Shown here: positions 18,054-27,162 of the stretch, one piece after another
Layout of the letters: the number at the start of each line of letters is the position of its first letter
How positions within the stretch are numbered: the stretch's first letter is position 1
Assembly (NCBI RefSeq): GCF_001439695.1
Contig: NZ_JYLL01000003.1
Span: 124,001 to 188,000, forward strand
DNA: 64,000 nucleotides
Reading direction: 5' to 3'
DNA from: Pseudomonas veronii
GTDB taxonomy: Bacteria; Pseudomonadota; Gammaproteobacteria; Pseudomonadales; Pseudomonadaceae
The notes under the pieces: model-generated
What the model saw: the letters and a program-made list of their open reading frames with translations, nothing else
Database searches by the model: none
Told to the model about the DNA's origin: nothing
Translations under genes and position numbers: made by a program

Positions 18054-19252
18054 CCCAGAACACCTCCGCGCAGCCGCTGATCCACGGCGGCGCGCAAACA
18101 CCACGGGCGGCCCTGCCCCATCTGCCGCCCCTGGCGCTGTACATCCACATCCCGTGGTGCGTGCGCAAATGCCCTTATTGCGACTTCAACTCCCACACCG
18201 CCAGCCCCGTGTTGCCGGAAGAAGAGTACGTCGATGCGCTGCTGGCCGACCTCGATCAGGACCTGCACGCGGTTTATGGCAGGGAACTGAGTTCGATCTT
18301 CTTCGGTGGCGGCACGCCGAGCCTGTTCAGTGCCGCCGCGCTGGGCCGTCTGCTCAAGGGCGTGGAAGCGCGCATCCCGTTTGCCGACGACATCGAGATC
18401 ACCCTGGAAGCCAACCCGGGAACGTTCGAGCAAGAGAAGTTCGTGGCGTACCGCAAGCTGGGGATCAACCGCCTGTCCATCGGCATCCAGAGCTTCCAGC
18501 AGGAAAAACTCGCGGCCCTGGGCCGTATCCACAACGGCGATGAAGCCGTGCGCGCCGCCGGCATGGCGCGCCAGGCCGGGTTCGACAACTTCAACCTGGA
18601 CCTGATGCATGGCTTGCCCGATCAGTCCCTGGACGACGCCCTGAGCGACCTGCGCCAGGCCATCGCGCTCAAACCGACCCATTTGTCGTGGTACCAACTG
18701 ACCCTGGAGCCCAATACCGTATTCTGGAACCAGCCGCCGACGCTACCGGAGGACGACACCCTGTGGGATATCCAGGAAGCCGGCCAGGCGCTGCTGGCCG
18801 AACACGGTTACGCGCAATATGAAGTCTCGGCCTATGCGCAACCGGGGCGAGCGGCGCGACATAACCTCAACTACTGGAGCTTCGGCGACTTCATCGGCAT
18901 CGGTGCCGGCGCCCATGGCAAGCTCAGCCACCCGGACGGGCGCATCGTCCGCACCTGGAAGACCCGCGCACCGAAGGACTACCTCAACCCGGCCAAAAGC
19001 TTCCTGGCCGGCACGAACGCGCTGACCAACGAAGAGCTGCCGTTCGAGTTCCTGATGAACGCCCTGCGCCTCACCGAAGGCGTCGACGCCAAGCTCTACG
19101 CCGAACGCACCGGGCTGGCGCTGGCGAGCCTCGCGCAAGGCCGCACCGAGGCAGAACAAAGTGGCTTAATGCAGGTCGAACCGTCACGCCTGGCGGCGAC
19201 TGACCGCGGGCAACTCTTTCTCAATGACCTGTTGCAGAAGTTTTTGAGCTGA
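18050..19252 (+). CDS. hemW: HemW, radical SAM heme chaperone
   Basis: A 400-residue radical SAM protein of the HemN-like group. The iron-sulphur motif is C-x3-C-x2-C in [11 protein letters not shown]; the Phe after the cluster (where HemN has Cys) and the [20 protein letters not shown] motif point to HemW, a heme-binding chaperone, and not to the coproporphyrinogen dehydrogenase HemN. Older annotations call it HemN. I took the ATG at 18050 (ATGA overlap with rdgB); the frame is open further upstream but only within rdgB. Confidence 0.94.
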   Translation: MTQNTSAQPLIHGGAQTPRAALPHLPPLALYIHIPWCVRKCPYCDFNSHTASPVLPEEEYVDALLADLDQDLHAVYGRELSSIFFGGGTPSLFSAAALGRLLKGVEARIPFADDIEITLEANPGTFEQEKFVAYRKLGINRLSIGIQSFQQEKLAALGRIHNGDEAVRAAGMARQAGFDNFNLDLMHGLPDQSLDDALSDLRQAIALKPTHLSWYQLTLEPNTVFWNQPPTLPEDDTLWDIQEAGQALLAEHGYAQYEVSAYAQPGRAARHNLNYWSFGDFIGIGAGAHGKLSHPDGRIVRTWKTRAPKDYLNPAKSFLAGTNALTNEELPFEFLMNALRLTEGVDAKLYAERTGLALASLAQGRTEAEQSGLMQVEPSRLAATDRGQLFLNDLLQKFLS

Positions 19253-19271
19253 TCGCTCTTAAGGAAATCGA

Positions 19272-19595
19272 ATGGATTTGGTACTCGACCTGCTCGCCAC
19301 CGTATCCCGCTGGAGCCGCAGCAACCTGTCGGAAATCTCCCTGGCCCTCGTCGGCTGCCTGTTGGTGCTGTTCGGCGCCGACATCAAAGGCTGGGTCGAG
19401 GCCCGCCTGGGCAGCATCGCCGGAGCCTTGCGCGTACCGTTGATGGCCCTGCTGTGCATGATCGGCAGCGGCGCGGCGCTGATCTACGCCACGCCGTGGA
19501 TTGTGCGGGGGCTGAGCCAGTTCAATAACTACAGCCTGGCGCCGGTATTGGTGGTGGTGCTGGTGTTGATCGGCGTCGTCGCCGACCGCCGCTGA
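19272..19595 (+). CDS. DUF3392 small membrane protein
   Basis: A 107-residue inner-membrane protein with three predicted hydrophobic segments (about 24-38, 55-75 and 88-103) and the motif LVGCLLVLFGADIKGWVE. It matches the DUF3392 family, which is found after hemW in Pseudomonas (PA0383 region). Function is unknown. It is 19 nt downstream of hemW behind TAAGGA, and is the last gene of this plus-strand run. Confidence 0.85.
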   Translation: MDLVLDLLATVSRWSRSNLSEISLALVGCLLVLFGADIKGWVEARLGSIAGALRVPLMALLCMIGSGAALIYATPWIVRGLSQFNNYSLAPVLVVVLVLIGVVADRR

Positions 19596-19618
19596 ATTTA
19601 AAGCCAGATACAAAACAA

Positions 19619-19707
19619 TGTGGGAGGGGGCTTGCCCCCGATAGCAGAGTGTCAGTCAACCACTCTATGACTGACCCACCGCTATCGGGGGCAAGCCCCC
19701 TCCCACA
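19619..19707. repeat. REPIN, TGTGGGAGGGGG class, 89 bp
   Basis: Inward-facing arms with the CAGTCA / TGACTGACCCACCGC spacer core, between the convergent DUF3392 gene and trmB. Confidence 0.92.
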
Positions 19708-19738
19708 TTTTTTGACCGCATTCCAAGTTACTGGCTGA

Positions 19739-20464
19739 TCAGTCGACTTTCTCGAACTTCAAATCCCACACCCCATGCCCCAACCGCTCGCCGCGGCGTT
19801 CGAACTTGGTGATCGGGCGCTCGGCCGGGCGTGGCACGCATTTGCCGTCTTCGGCCAGGTTGCGGTAGCCAGGGGCGACGTTCATCACTTCCAGCATGTA
19901 TTCCGCATAGGGTTCCCAGTCGGTGGCCATGTGCAGGATACCGCCGACTTTCAGCTTGCTACGCACCAGCTCCGCGAAGGACGCCTGGACGATGCGGCGC
20001 TTGTGGTGACGGCTTTTGTGCCATGGATCGGGGAAAAACAGCATCAGGCGATCGAGGCTGTTGTCGGCGATGCAGCGGTTGAGCACTTCAATCGCGTCGC
20101 AGTCGTAGACCCGCAGGTTGGTCAAACCCTGGGTCAGCACGCCATTGAGCAGCGCGCCGACACCCGGGCGATGGACTTCCACACCGATGAAATCCTGTTC
20201 CGGCGCGGCTGCGGCCATTTCCAGCAGGGAGTGGCCCATGCCGAAGCCGATTTCCAGGGAGCGCGGGGCCGAACGACCGAACACTTGGTCATAGTCCACC
20301 GGCGCGTCGGCCAGGGGCAGGACGAACAGCGGCGTGCCTTGCTCCAGGCCCTTTTGCTGGCCTTCGGTCATGCGACCGGCGCGCATCACAAAGCTCTTGA
20401 TGCGGCGGTGCTTGGACTCGTCGCCCTGTTCCACGGTGTTCGGCGTTTCGTTTGATTCAGTCAT
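19739..20464 (-). CDS. trmB: tRNA (guanine-N7)-methyltransferase
   Basis: Methylates G46 of tRNA. The 241-residue protein has the TrmB SAM motif [32 protein letters not shown], and the catalytic [21 protein letters not shown] segment, ending with [18 protein letters not shown] used the ATG at 20464; a TTG directly before it would add one residue. It lies 9 nt after thiG on the same strand, an arrangement conserved in Pseudomonas. Confidence 0.96.
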   Translation of the reverse strand: MTESNETPNTVEQGDESKHRRIKSFVMRAGRMTEGQQKGLEQGTPLFVLPLADAPVDYDQVFGRSAPRSLEIGFGMGHSLLEMAAAAPEQDFIGVEVHRPGVGALLNGVLTQGLTNLRVYDCDAIEVLNRCIADNSLDRLMLFFPDPWHKSRHHKRRIVQASFAELVRSKLKVGGILHMATDWEPYAEYMLEVMNVAPGYRNLAEDGKCVPRPAERPITKFERRGERLGHGVWDLKFEKVD

Positions 20465-20473
20465 CAATGGCTC

Positions 20474-21268
20474 TTACTTGATCAGACCATCCAGCGGCGA
20501 GGAGGCGCTGGCGTAGAGTTTTTTCGGCATGCGCCCGGCGAGGTAGGCCAGGCGGCCCGCGACGATGGCGTGTTTCATGGCTTCGGCCATCATGATCGGC
20601 TGTTGGGCATTGGCGATGGCCGAATTCATCAGCACCGCTTCGCAGCCCAGCTCCATGGCGATGGTCGCGTCGGAGGCAGTGCCCACGCCCGCATCCACCA
20701 GCACCGGGATCTTGGCTTCTTCGAGGATGATCTGCAGGTTGTACGGGTTGCAGATCCCAAGGCCAGTGCCGATCAGGCCGGCCAGCGGCATCACGGCGAT
20801 GCAGCCGATTTCGGCCAGTTGGCGGGCGATGATCGGGTCATCGCTGGTGTAGACCATCACGTCGAAGCCTTCCTTGACCAGGGTTTCGGCGGCCTTGAGG
20901 GTTTCGATCACGTTGGGGAACAGGGTTTTCTGGTCGGCCAGCACTTCCAGCTTCACCAGGTTGTGGCCGTCGAGCAGCTCACGGGCCAGGCGGCAGGTAC
21001 GCACGGCTTCGATGGCGTCGTAGCAGCCGGCGGTGTTCGGCAGGATGGTGTAGCGGTCCGGCGGCAGGATATCCAGCAGGTTCGGTTCGCCCGGGTTCTG
21101 GCCGATGTTGGTGCGGCGCACGGCCACGGTCACGATCTCGGCGCCCGAGGCTTCGATGGCCAGGCGGGTTTCTTCCATATCGCGATACTTGCCGGTGCCT
21201 ACCAGCAGACGGGACTGGTAGGTACGACCGGCCAGGACGAAGGGCTTGTCGCTACGAACGATGCTCAT
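20474..21268 (-). CDS. thiG: Thiazole synthase
   Basis: Forms the thiazole phosphate of thiamine from deoxyxylulose phosphate, dehydroglycine and ThiS thiocarboxylate. The 264-residue TIM barrel has the N-terminal [16 protein letters not shown] segment ([19 protein letters not shown]), [24 protein letters not shown], the catalytic Lys region [12 protein letters not shown] and the phosphate site [21 protein letters not shown]. thiS is 65 nt upstream and trmB follows. Confidence 0.97.
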   Translation of the reverse strand: MSIVRSDKPFVLAGRTYQSRLLVGTGKYRDMEETRLAIEASGAEIVTVAVRRTNIGQNPGEPNLLDILPPDRYTILPNTAGCYDAIEAVRTCRLARELLDGHNLVKLEVLADQKTLFPNVIETLKAAETLVKEGFDVMVYTSDDPIIARQLAEIGCIAVMPLAGLIGTGLGICNPYNLQIILEEAKIPVLVDAGVGTASDATIAMELGCEAVLMNSAIANAQQPIMMAEAMKHAIVAGRLAYLAGRMPKKLYASASSPLDGLIK

Positions 21269-21333
21269 GGGAAATCCTCGAGGTGGGGTGAGGTTCTGCA
21301 GAATCCGGGGTGGCGCGCCTGGGCGCCGGACGA

Positions 21334-21534
21334 CTAGCCGCCGCCGATGGCGTGGACCACTTCGACCTGGTCACCTTCGGTGAGCGCAGTCTCGACGTGT
21401 TGGCTACGCGGGACGATATCCTGGTTGAGCTCCACTGCGACGCGACGCCCGGTCAGGTCCAGACGGGTCAGCAGGGCCGCAACGGTTTCACCGTCGGGCA
21501 GTTCAAAGGGTTCGCCGTTCAACTGAATGTGCAT
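21334..21534 (-). CDS. thiS: ThiS, sulfur carrier protein
   Basis: A 66-residue ubiquitin-fold carrier that ends with the diagnostic Gly-Gly (VVHAIGGG), the site of thiocarboxylation by ThiF and IscS/ThiI. The sequence [20 protein letters not shown] is typical of ThiS, followed by [17 protein letters not shown] chose the ATG at 21534 because it gives the usual 66 residues; another ATG at 21549 would add MAAHG. It forms a short operon with thiG and trmB. Confidence 0.92.
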   Translation of the reverse strand: MHIQLNGEPFELPDGETVAALLTRLDLTGRRVAVELNQDIVPRSQHVETALTEGDQVEVVHAIGGG

Positions 21535-21619
21535 GCCATGGGCCGCCATCGTTTTTAGGGGCAAGCATTCTAGCCCGATTGGCGTAGCTGGCCCAAGGCC
21601 CTTTGATCAGTAGCGCGCT

Positions 21620-22000
21620 TCAGGCCGCCTGCTGCAAGCGCCACGCCGCCAGCCCCAGGAGGAACCAACCGAGCAGAAACGCCAGGCCACCGAACGGCGT
21701 GATGATGCCGAGCTTGCTGATGCCAGTCATCGTCAGCACGTACAGGCTGCCGGAGAACAGCAGGATGCCGACGACGAACGACACGCCCGCCCACGTGACC
21801 AGGCGGCCAGGCAGGTGCGCCGCGAGCAACGCCACGCCGAACAGCGCCAGGGTGTGGACCAGTTGGTAGGTCACGCCGGTATGGAAAATCGCCAGGTACT
21901 CGGCGCTCAGGCGGTTTTTCAAGCCGTGGGCAGCGAACGCACCGAGGGCGACACCGGTGAAGCCGAAAAAAGCAGCCAGCATCAGAAAGCCACGCAGCAT
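21620..22000 (-). CDS. DUF423 (YgdD-like) membrane protein
   Basis: A 126-residue integral membrane protein with four hydrophobic helices and the family signature FGFTGVALGAFAAHGLK near residues 11-27. A further conserved stretch is ISKLGIITPFGGLAFLLGW. DUF423 proteins occur in most proteobacteria but have no proven function. It is divergent from mtgA across 74 nt. Confidence 0.88.
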   Translation of the reverse strand: MLRGFLMLAAFFGFTGVALGAFAAHGLKNRLSAEYLAIFHTGVTYQLVHTLALFGVALLAAHLPGRLVTWAGVSFVVGILLFSGSLYVLTMTGISKLGIITPFGGLAFLLGWFLLGLAAWRLQQAA

Positions 22001-22074
22001 GAGGAACTCCAGTCAGACTCATTGGGCAGGGTCTGTATAATGGCCCGCTCAACGGGTTCGGCCAAGCCATCTCT

Positions 22075-22797
22075 ATGCTGCGTGTCCTCTTCAGTCGTTT
22101 TCTCAAAGCCGTGAAATGGTTTGCCATCGGCAGCGTGTTGCTGGTGCTGCTGTTTCGTGTCGTACCGCCGCCGTTCACGGCGCTGATGGTGGAGCGCAAG
22201 ATCGAATCCTGGTTTGACGGCGAACCGATTGACCTGCAGCGCACCTGGGTGCCGTGGGATGAGATCTCCAACGACCTCAAAGTGGCGGTGATGGCGGGTG
22301 AAGACCAGCGTTTCCCACAACATTGGGGCTTCGATTTCGGCGCGATCCAGGCGGCGCTCCTGCACAACGAGCGCGGCGGCTCGATCCGCGGCGCCAGTAC
22401 GCTGAGCCAGCAAGTATCGAAGAACCTGTTCCTGTGGTCCGGCCGCAGTTATCTGCGCAAGGGCCTGGAGGCCTGGTTTACCGGGCTGATCGAGGTGCTG
22501 TGGCCCAAGCAGCGGATCCTTGAGGTGTACCTCAACAGCGTGGAATGGGACGAAGGGGTGTTCGGTGCGCAAGCGGCGGCGCAGCATCACTTCGGGGTGA
22601 GTGCCAAGGCGCTTTCTCGGCAGCAGGCCAGCTACCTGGCGGCGGTGCTACCCAATCCACGGGTATGGAGCGCCAGCCATCCAACGGCCTATGTGGCACG
22701 GCGGGCGGCATGGATTCGCCAGCAGATGAGCCAATTGGGTGGGGATGGCTATCTGGTTGAGTTGAACAATTCGCGCAAGGCGCCTTGGTCCGACTGA
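22075..22797 (+). CDS. mtgA: Monofunctional peptidoglycan glycosyltransferase
   Basis: Polymerises lipid II into glycan strands at the outer face of the inner membrane. The 240-residue GT51 protein has one N-terminal membrane anchor (about 12-30) and then the catalytic motifs: VMAGEDQRFPQHWGFDF with the essential Glu, RGASTLSQQVSKNLFLW, KGLEAWFTGLIEVLWPKQRILEVYLN and a second Glu in the last of these. No transpeptidase domain follows. It converges on rpoH. Confidence 0.95.
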   Translation: MLRVLFSRFLKAVKWFAIGSVLLVLLFRVVPPPFTALMVERKIESWFDGEPIDLQRTWVPWDEISNDLKVAVMAGEDQRFPQHWGFDFGAIQAALLHNERGGSIRGASTLSQQVSKNLFLWSGRSYLRKGLEAWFTGLIEVLWPKQRILEVYLNSVEWDEGVFGAQAAAQHHFGVSAKALSRQQASYLAAVLPNPRVWSASHPTAYVARRAAWIRQQMSQLGGDGYLVELNNSRKAPWSD

Positions 22798-22814
22798 CAC
22801 AACACAGAAATAAA

Positions 22815-22842
22815 TGTGGGAGGGGGCTTGCCCCCTCCCACA
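22815..22842. repeat. Single palindromic REP between mtgA and rpoH, possible two-way terminator
   Basis: A perfect inverted repeat TGTGGGAGGGGG / CCCCCTCCCACA with a short loop fills most of the 48-nt gap between two convergent genes. On the plus strand it is followed by GTTTTAAG and on the minus strand by ATTTATTT, so it has the shape of an intrinsic terminator in both directions. Confidence 0.8.
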
Positions 22843-22845
22843 GTT

Positions 22846-23700
22846 TTAAGCGGCGATCGACAGCTTCAGCTTGTTCATCGCGCTTTTCTCAAGCTGACGA
22901 ATCCGCTCGGCCGACACGTTGTACTTCTGCGCCAGGTCGTGCAGCGTGGCTTTTTCTTCGGCCAGCCAGCGCTGGTAGAGGATGTCACGGCTGCGGTCGT
23001 CCAGCACTTCCAGCGCTTCGTGCAGGTTGTGGTTGGAGTTGTCGCTCCAGTCGGCGTCTTCCAGTTGACGCGCCGGGTCGTACCGGTGGTCTTCCAGGTA
23101 GTTGGCCGGCGATTGGAAGGCGCTGTCGTCGTCCGCTTCAGCGGCCGGGTCGAAGGCCATGTCATGGCCGGTCAGGCGGCTTTCCATCTCGCGCACTTCA
23201 CGCGGCTCCACACCGAGGCTTTCGGCCACGCGGTGGACTTCTTCGTTGTTCAGCCACGCCAGGCGTTTTTTCTGGCTGCGCAGGTTGAAGAACAGCTTGC
23301 GCTGGGCCTTGGTGGTCGCGACTTTCACGATGCGCCAGTTGCGCAGGATGAACTCGTGGATTTCCGCCTTGATCCAGTGAACGGCGAACGACACCAGGCG
23401 CACACCCATTTCCGGGTTGAAGCGCTTCACTGCCTTCATCAGGCCGACGTTGCCTTCCTGGATCAGGTCAGCCTGGGCCAGACCGTAGCCGCTATAGCTA
23501 CGGGCGATATGTACGACAAAACGCAGGTGGGCGAGCACCATCTGCCGAGCCGCCCCCAAATCCTGCTCATAGTAGAGACTCTCGGCCAGTTCACGCTCCT
23601 GCTCCGGCGTCAGCAATGGAATGCTGTTGACCGTGTGCACATAGGCCTCCAGGTTCGCACCCGGGACCAAGGCATAAACAGGTTGCAAAGAAGTGGTCAT
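22846..23700 (-). CDS. rpoH: RNA polymerase sigma-32 factor
   Basis: Heat-shock sigma factor. The 284-residue length is the family value. The RpoH box QRKLFFNL is at residues 133-140, region 2 covers about 50-120 ([26 protein letters not shown]), and region 4.2 with the helix-turn-helix ends the protein ([19 protein letters not shown]). The ATG at 23700 is preceded by GGAGG; an upstream in-frame extension of 24 residues lies in the promoter region. ftsX, ftsE and ftsY lie upstream on the same strand, 129 nt away. Confidence 0.97.
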   Translation of the reverse strand: MTTSLQPVYALVPGANLEAYVHTVNSIPLLTPEQERELAESLYYEQDLGAARQMVLAHLRFVVHIARSYSGYGLAQADLIQEGNVGLMKAVKRFNPEMGVRLVSFAVHWIKAEIHEFILRNWRIVKVATTKAQRKLFFNLRSQKKRLAWLNNEEVHRVAESLGVEPREVREMESRLTGHDMAFDPAAEADDDSAFQSPANYLEDHRYDPARQLEDADWSDNSNHNLHEALEVLDDRSRDILYQRWLAEEKATLHDLAQKYNVSAERIRQLEKSAMNKLKLSIAA

Positions 23701-23749
23701 ACGAAAAAACCTCCGACTCACATAACTCGTGCAGTTCAGCACTGCGAAA

Positions 23750-23777
23750 ATTGACCGGGAACCGTAGGACAAGTTCC
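23750..23777 (-). promoter_or_regulatory. Sigma-E (AlgU)-type promoter of rpoH
   Basis: On the minus strand GGAACTT (23771-23777) is separated by 16 nt from TCAAT (23750-23754), about 50 nt before the rpoH ATG. This fits the AlgU/RpoE pattern GAACTT-N16-TCnnA. AlgU-dependent transcription of rpoH is known in P. aeruginosa. Confidence 0.65.
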
Positions 23778-23829
23778 CTAAACCACTGATACGGTCAATA
23801 CAAACGAAACCACATTAATCTGACATTAA

Positions 23830-24852
23830 CTACTTCGGTGCCAGCTCACGTAAATGCCGTGCGACCGCAATCCACGCACCGATATACCCCAACAAGACCG
23901 CGCCAAGCAAGAGCGACAGACCATCGGCGACCGGCACCCCGGCCAGGGCGAAATCACTGCCGTACAAGCCGGCAAGCCCGATGACCGCGTCGTTCAGCCA
24001 GTCCAGGCCGAACGCCAATAAGCCCCAGGACAAAATCCCCGCACCGAAGCCATAAAGCGCGCCCATGTACAGAAAAGGACGACGCACATAGCTGTCCGTG
24101 CCGCCGACCAGTTTAATCACTTCTATCTCGGTGCGACGGTTTTCAATATGAAGACGAATGGTATTACCTATCACCAAAAGTAATGCAGACACCAACAACA
24201 CCGTCAGGCCGAACACAAAGCGGTCGCCCAGCTTGAGGATCGCCGCCAGGCGCTCTACCCAGACTAGATCAAGTTGCGCCTGTTGCACCTTGGGCATCTC
24301 TGCGAGTTTTTGTCGCAGGGCTTCCAGGGCCGGTTTGTCGACTTCATTCGGCGTCACCAGCACCACGCCCGGCAGCGGGTTCTGCGGCAGCTCCTTGAGC
24401 GCCTCGCCCAGGCCGGACTGTTGCTGGAATTCCTCGAGGGCCTGATCGCGGCTGATGTACTCGGCATCCGCCACGCCCGGCAGGTTCTTGATCTCTTCGC
24501 GCAGGGCCTCGCCGTCTTTGGCGCTGGCATCCAGGTTCAGGTACAGCGAAATCTGCGCGGCGCGCTGCCAGGAACCGCCCAGGCGCTCCACATTATTAAG
24601 CAGCAGCGACAAGCCCATGGGCAGGCTCAAGGCCACGGCCATCACCAGGCAGGTGAAAAAGCTGCCGATCGGTTGCTTGCCCAGGCGACGCAGGCTGTCG
24701 AGCAGGCTGGCACGATGGCTTTCGATCCAGGCACGCAGCAGCGTGGCGAAATCCGGGCCGTCGTCTTCGTCGTGTTTTTTCTTTTTCGGTTGTGGGTCGG
24801 CCGGTTTCGGCGCCACGCGCTCGGAAACCTTGGGGCTGCGTGTCGCACTCAT
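23830..24852 (-). CDS. ftsX: Cell division protein FtsX
   Basis: Membrane subunit of the FtsEX complex, which couples ATP hydrolysis to activation of septal peptidoglycan hydrolases. The 340-residue protein has a long basic cytoplasmic N-terminus (about 75 residues), a first helix near 76-97, a periplasmic domain (about 98-210) and three C-terminal helices in the typical FtsX/MacB permease block. It overlaps ftsE by 4 nt as the last gene of ftsY-ftsE-ftsX. Confidence 0.95.
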   Translation of the reverse strand: MSATRSPKVSERVAPKPADPQPKKKKHDEDDGPDFATLLRAWIESHRASLLDSLRRLGKQPIGSFFTCLVMAVALSLPMGLSLLLNNVERLGGSWQRAAQISLYLNLDASAKDGEALREEIKNLPGVADAEYISRDQALEEFQQQSGLGEALKELPQNPLPGVVLVTPNEVDKPALEALRQKLAEMPKVQQAQLDLVWVERLAAILKLGDRFVFGLTVLLVSALLLVIGNTIRLHIENRRTEIEVIKLVGGTDSYVRRPFLYMGALYGFGAGILSWGLLAFGLDWLNDAVIGLAGLYGSDFALAGVPVADGLSLLLGAVLLGYIGAWIAVARHLRELAPK

Positions 24853-25520
24853 ACGCCAGCCTCCCCGTCGCCGATCAGGCGACCGCGTTGCAGGGTCAGC
24901 ATGCGATGGCGCATGCGCGCGATCAGTGCCAGGTCGTGACTGGCGATCAGCACGCTGGTGCCCAGGCGGTTGATGTCTTCGAACACGCCCATGATCTCGG
25001 CCGCCAGGCGCGGGTCGAGGTTACCGGTGGGTTCGTCCGCCAGCAGCAAGGCCGGGCGGTGGACGATGGCGCGGGCGATGCCGACGCGCTGTTGCTGGCC
25101 GGTGGACAGGTCGCCGGGGTAGAGGTCGGTCTTGTCCGACAACGCCACGCGCTCCAGCGCCGAGTCCACGCGCTTGATGATTTCGGCCTTGGACAGCCCA
25201 AGGATCTGCAACGGCAACGCAATGTTATTGAACACCGTGCGATCGAACAGCAACTGGTGGTTCTGGAACACCACGCCGATCTGGCGGCGCAGGAACGGAA
25301 TCTGCGCATTGCTGATGGTGGCCAGATCCTGGCCGGCCAGCAGCAGCTTGCCGGTGGTCGGGCGTTCCATGGCCAGCAGCAGGCGCAACAGGGTACTTTT
25401 GCCGGCACCCGAATGGCCGGTGACAAACAAGAATTCGCCGCGACGCACTCGAAAACTCAGCTCATGCAAGCCGACATGCCCATTGGCATAGCGTTTACCG
25501 ACCTGTTCGAATCGAATCAT
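24849..25520 (-). CDS. ftsE: Cell division ATP-binding protein FtsE
   Basis: ABC-type ATPase partner of FtsX. The 223-residue protein starts [14 protein letters not shown] and has Walker A GHSGAGKSTLLRLL, the Q-loop with QNHQLLFDRTVFNNI, the signature LSTGQQQRVGIARA (Thr where most ABC proteins have Gly) and Walker B ALLLADEPTGNLD. It overlaps both neighbours by 4 nt, so all three genes are translationally coupled. Confidence 0.96.
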   Translation of the reverse strand: MIRFEQVGKRYANGHVGLHELSFRVRRGEFLFVTGHSGAGKSTLLRLLLAMERPTTGKLLLAGQDLATISNAQIPFLRRQIGVVFQNHQLLFDRTVFNNIALPLQILGLSKAEIIKRVDSALERVALSDKTDLYPGDLSTGQQQRVGIARAIVHRPALLLADEPTGNLDPRLAAEIMGVFEDINRLGTSVLIASHDLALIARMRHRMLTLQRGRLIGDGEAGV

Positions 25521-26821
25521 GAACGCTCCCGCTCGGCAAACAGTGCCTGGACAAAGGGTTCGGCTTCAAAGGTGCGCAGGTCGTCGATACCTTCACCGAC
25601 GCCGATATACCGAATCGGCAACCCGAACTGCTTGGCCAGGGCGAAGATCACGCCGCCCTTGGCCGTGCCGTCGAGCTTAGTCAATGCCAGGCCGGTCAGT
25701 TGCACCGTCTGGTGGAATTGTTTGGCCTGGCTGATGGCGTTCTGGCCAGTACCGGCGTCGAGCACCAGCAGGACTTCGTGCGGAGCCTCGCCGTCGAGCT
25801 TGCCGATCACGCGGCGCACTTTCTTCAGCTCTTCCATCAGGTTGTCTTTGGTGTGCAGACGACCGGCGGTATCGGCGATCAGCACATCAATGTTGCGGGC
25901 CTTGGCGGCTTGCACGGCGTCGAAGACCACCGAAGCGGAATCGGCGCCGGTGTGCTGGGCGATGACCGGGATCTTGTTGCGCTCGCCCCAGACCTGCAAC
26001 TGCTCGACGGCGGCGGCGCGGAAGGTGTCGCCGGCGGCGAGCATGACTTTCTTGCCTTCCAACTGCAGCTTCTTGGCCAGTTTGCCGATGGTAGTGGTCT
26101 TGCCGGCGCCGTTGACGCCGACTACCAGGATCACGAACGGCTTCTTCGGAGTAATCACCAACGGCGCTTCGACCGGCTTGAGCATCGCGGCCAGCTCGGC
26201 CTGCAGGGATTTGTACAGCGCATCGGCGTCGGTCAACTGCTTGCGCGCGACCTTCTGGGTCAGGCTCTGGATGATCACGGCGGTGGCTTCGACACCCACG
26301 TCGGCGGTCAGCAGACGGGTTTCGATGTCTTCCAGCAGTTCGTCATCGATGGTCTTCCGACCCAGGAACAGGCTGGCCATGCCTTCGCCGATGGTCGCGC
26401 TGGTTTTGCTCAGGCCTTGCTTGAGGCGGGCGAAGAACCCGGTTTTGCTCGGTTCCGCGGCAACCACGGGCGACGGCGCGATCACGGCGGGCGCCGCGGC
26501 CACAACAGGCGCGGGAGTCGGCTCGACCGCCACCGGCTCAACCTGCGGAATCGGCGGCGTCACATGCTCGGCCTGCACATCTTCGACCAGTGCCACGGGC
26601 TCTTCGGCCACTGGCAGTGCCAGCCACGGTTTGTGCTCAGGCTCGGCTTGCGCCACCGGCGCGGTCGGTTCGGCGCCTACCAAGGGCTCAGGGATTGGCT
26701 CAGATTGAACCTGCGGCTGTTCGACGACGGTTTCCTGCGGCTTTTTGCGCAGCCATCCGAACAGGCCTTTTTTCTCGCCAGCCGCAGCTGGGCTCTTCTT
26801 GTCGTCGTTGGAACCAAACAT
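25517..26821 (-). CDS. ftsY: Signal recognition particle receptor FtsY
   Basis: SRP receptor GTPase for co-translational membrane targeting. The 434-residue protein has an acidic Pro/Val/Glu-rich A region (about 1-125) followed by the NG domain: helices [15 protein letters not shown]1 [31 protein letters not shown], and G4 [13 protein letters not shown], ending [22 protein letters not shown]. First gene of the ftsYEX operon; its promoter must lie in the 341-nt gap before it. Confidence 0.96.
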   Translation of the reverse strand: MFGSNDDKKSPAAAGEKKGLFGWLRKKPQETVVEQPQVQSEPIPEPLVGAEPTAPVAQAEPEHKPWLALPVAEEPVALVEDVQAEHVTPPIPQVEPVAVEPTPAPVVAAAPAVIAPSPVVAAEPSKTGFFARLKQGLSKTSATIGEGMASLFLGRKTIDDELLEDIETRLLTADVGVEATAVIIQSLTQKVARKQLTDADALYKSLQAELAAMLKPVEAPLVITPKKPFVILVVGVNGAGKTTTIGKLAKKLQLEGKKVMLAAGDTFRAAAVEQLQVWGERNKIPVIAQHTGADSASVVFDAVQAAKARNIDVLIADTAGRLHTKDNLMEELKKVRRVIGKLDGEAPHEVLLVLDAGTGQNAISQAKQFHQTVQLTGLALTKLDGTAKGGVIFALAKQFGLPIRYIGVGEGIDDLRTFEAEPFVQALFAERERS

Positions 26822-27162
26822 GGAGGACGGCTATCTCAAGGTAGCGACGCGCCAAGGGCGCCTCGGTAAATAAAAATTCGATGCAGAACAGACTGCTTTA
26901 ACGCTCGCTCGTTCATGCGCAACATTTTGTAAGGCGTAAATAAAGGCCTCAACAAATCGATTCAATATGGAATTGAAGCGATAACATCGGCGAAAAGATG
27001 AAGATTGTCGGGGAAAACCGTAGCAAACTTCAAAATTCCTACAACTGAATCCAGAACGGTATGACGACCGCAGTGGCCGTCCCCAAATCGGATCAGTATC
27101 CTAGCACCTCCTCGCCCGCCGACGCTAAGACCAAGCGGGCAGCCCAACAGGTTTAAAAACGA
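26822..27162. other. 341-nt gene-free region between divergent ftsY and the M16 gene
   Basis: This is more A/T-rich than its surroundings and should hold the promoters of both ftsY (minus) and the M16 peptidase gene (plus). A GGCGCC-type inverted repeat lies near 26851-26862. A short frame at 26962-27147 on the minus strand has no RBS and no recognisable product. I see no repeat, tRNA or convincing RNA gene. Confidence 0.5.

Noticed and set aside
24792..26708. 638-codon plus-strand frame with a Thr/Gly/Ala/Ser-rich end over ftsE and ftsY
   Set aside because: Antisense to two essential genes; the apparent surface-protein-like repeat is the mirror of the FtsY acidic region.
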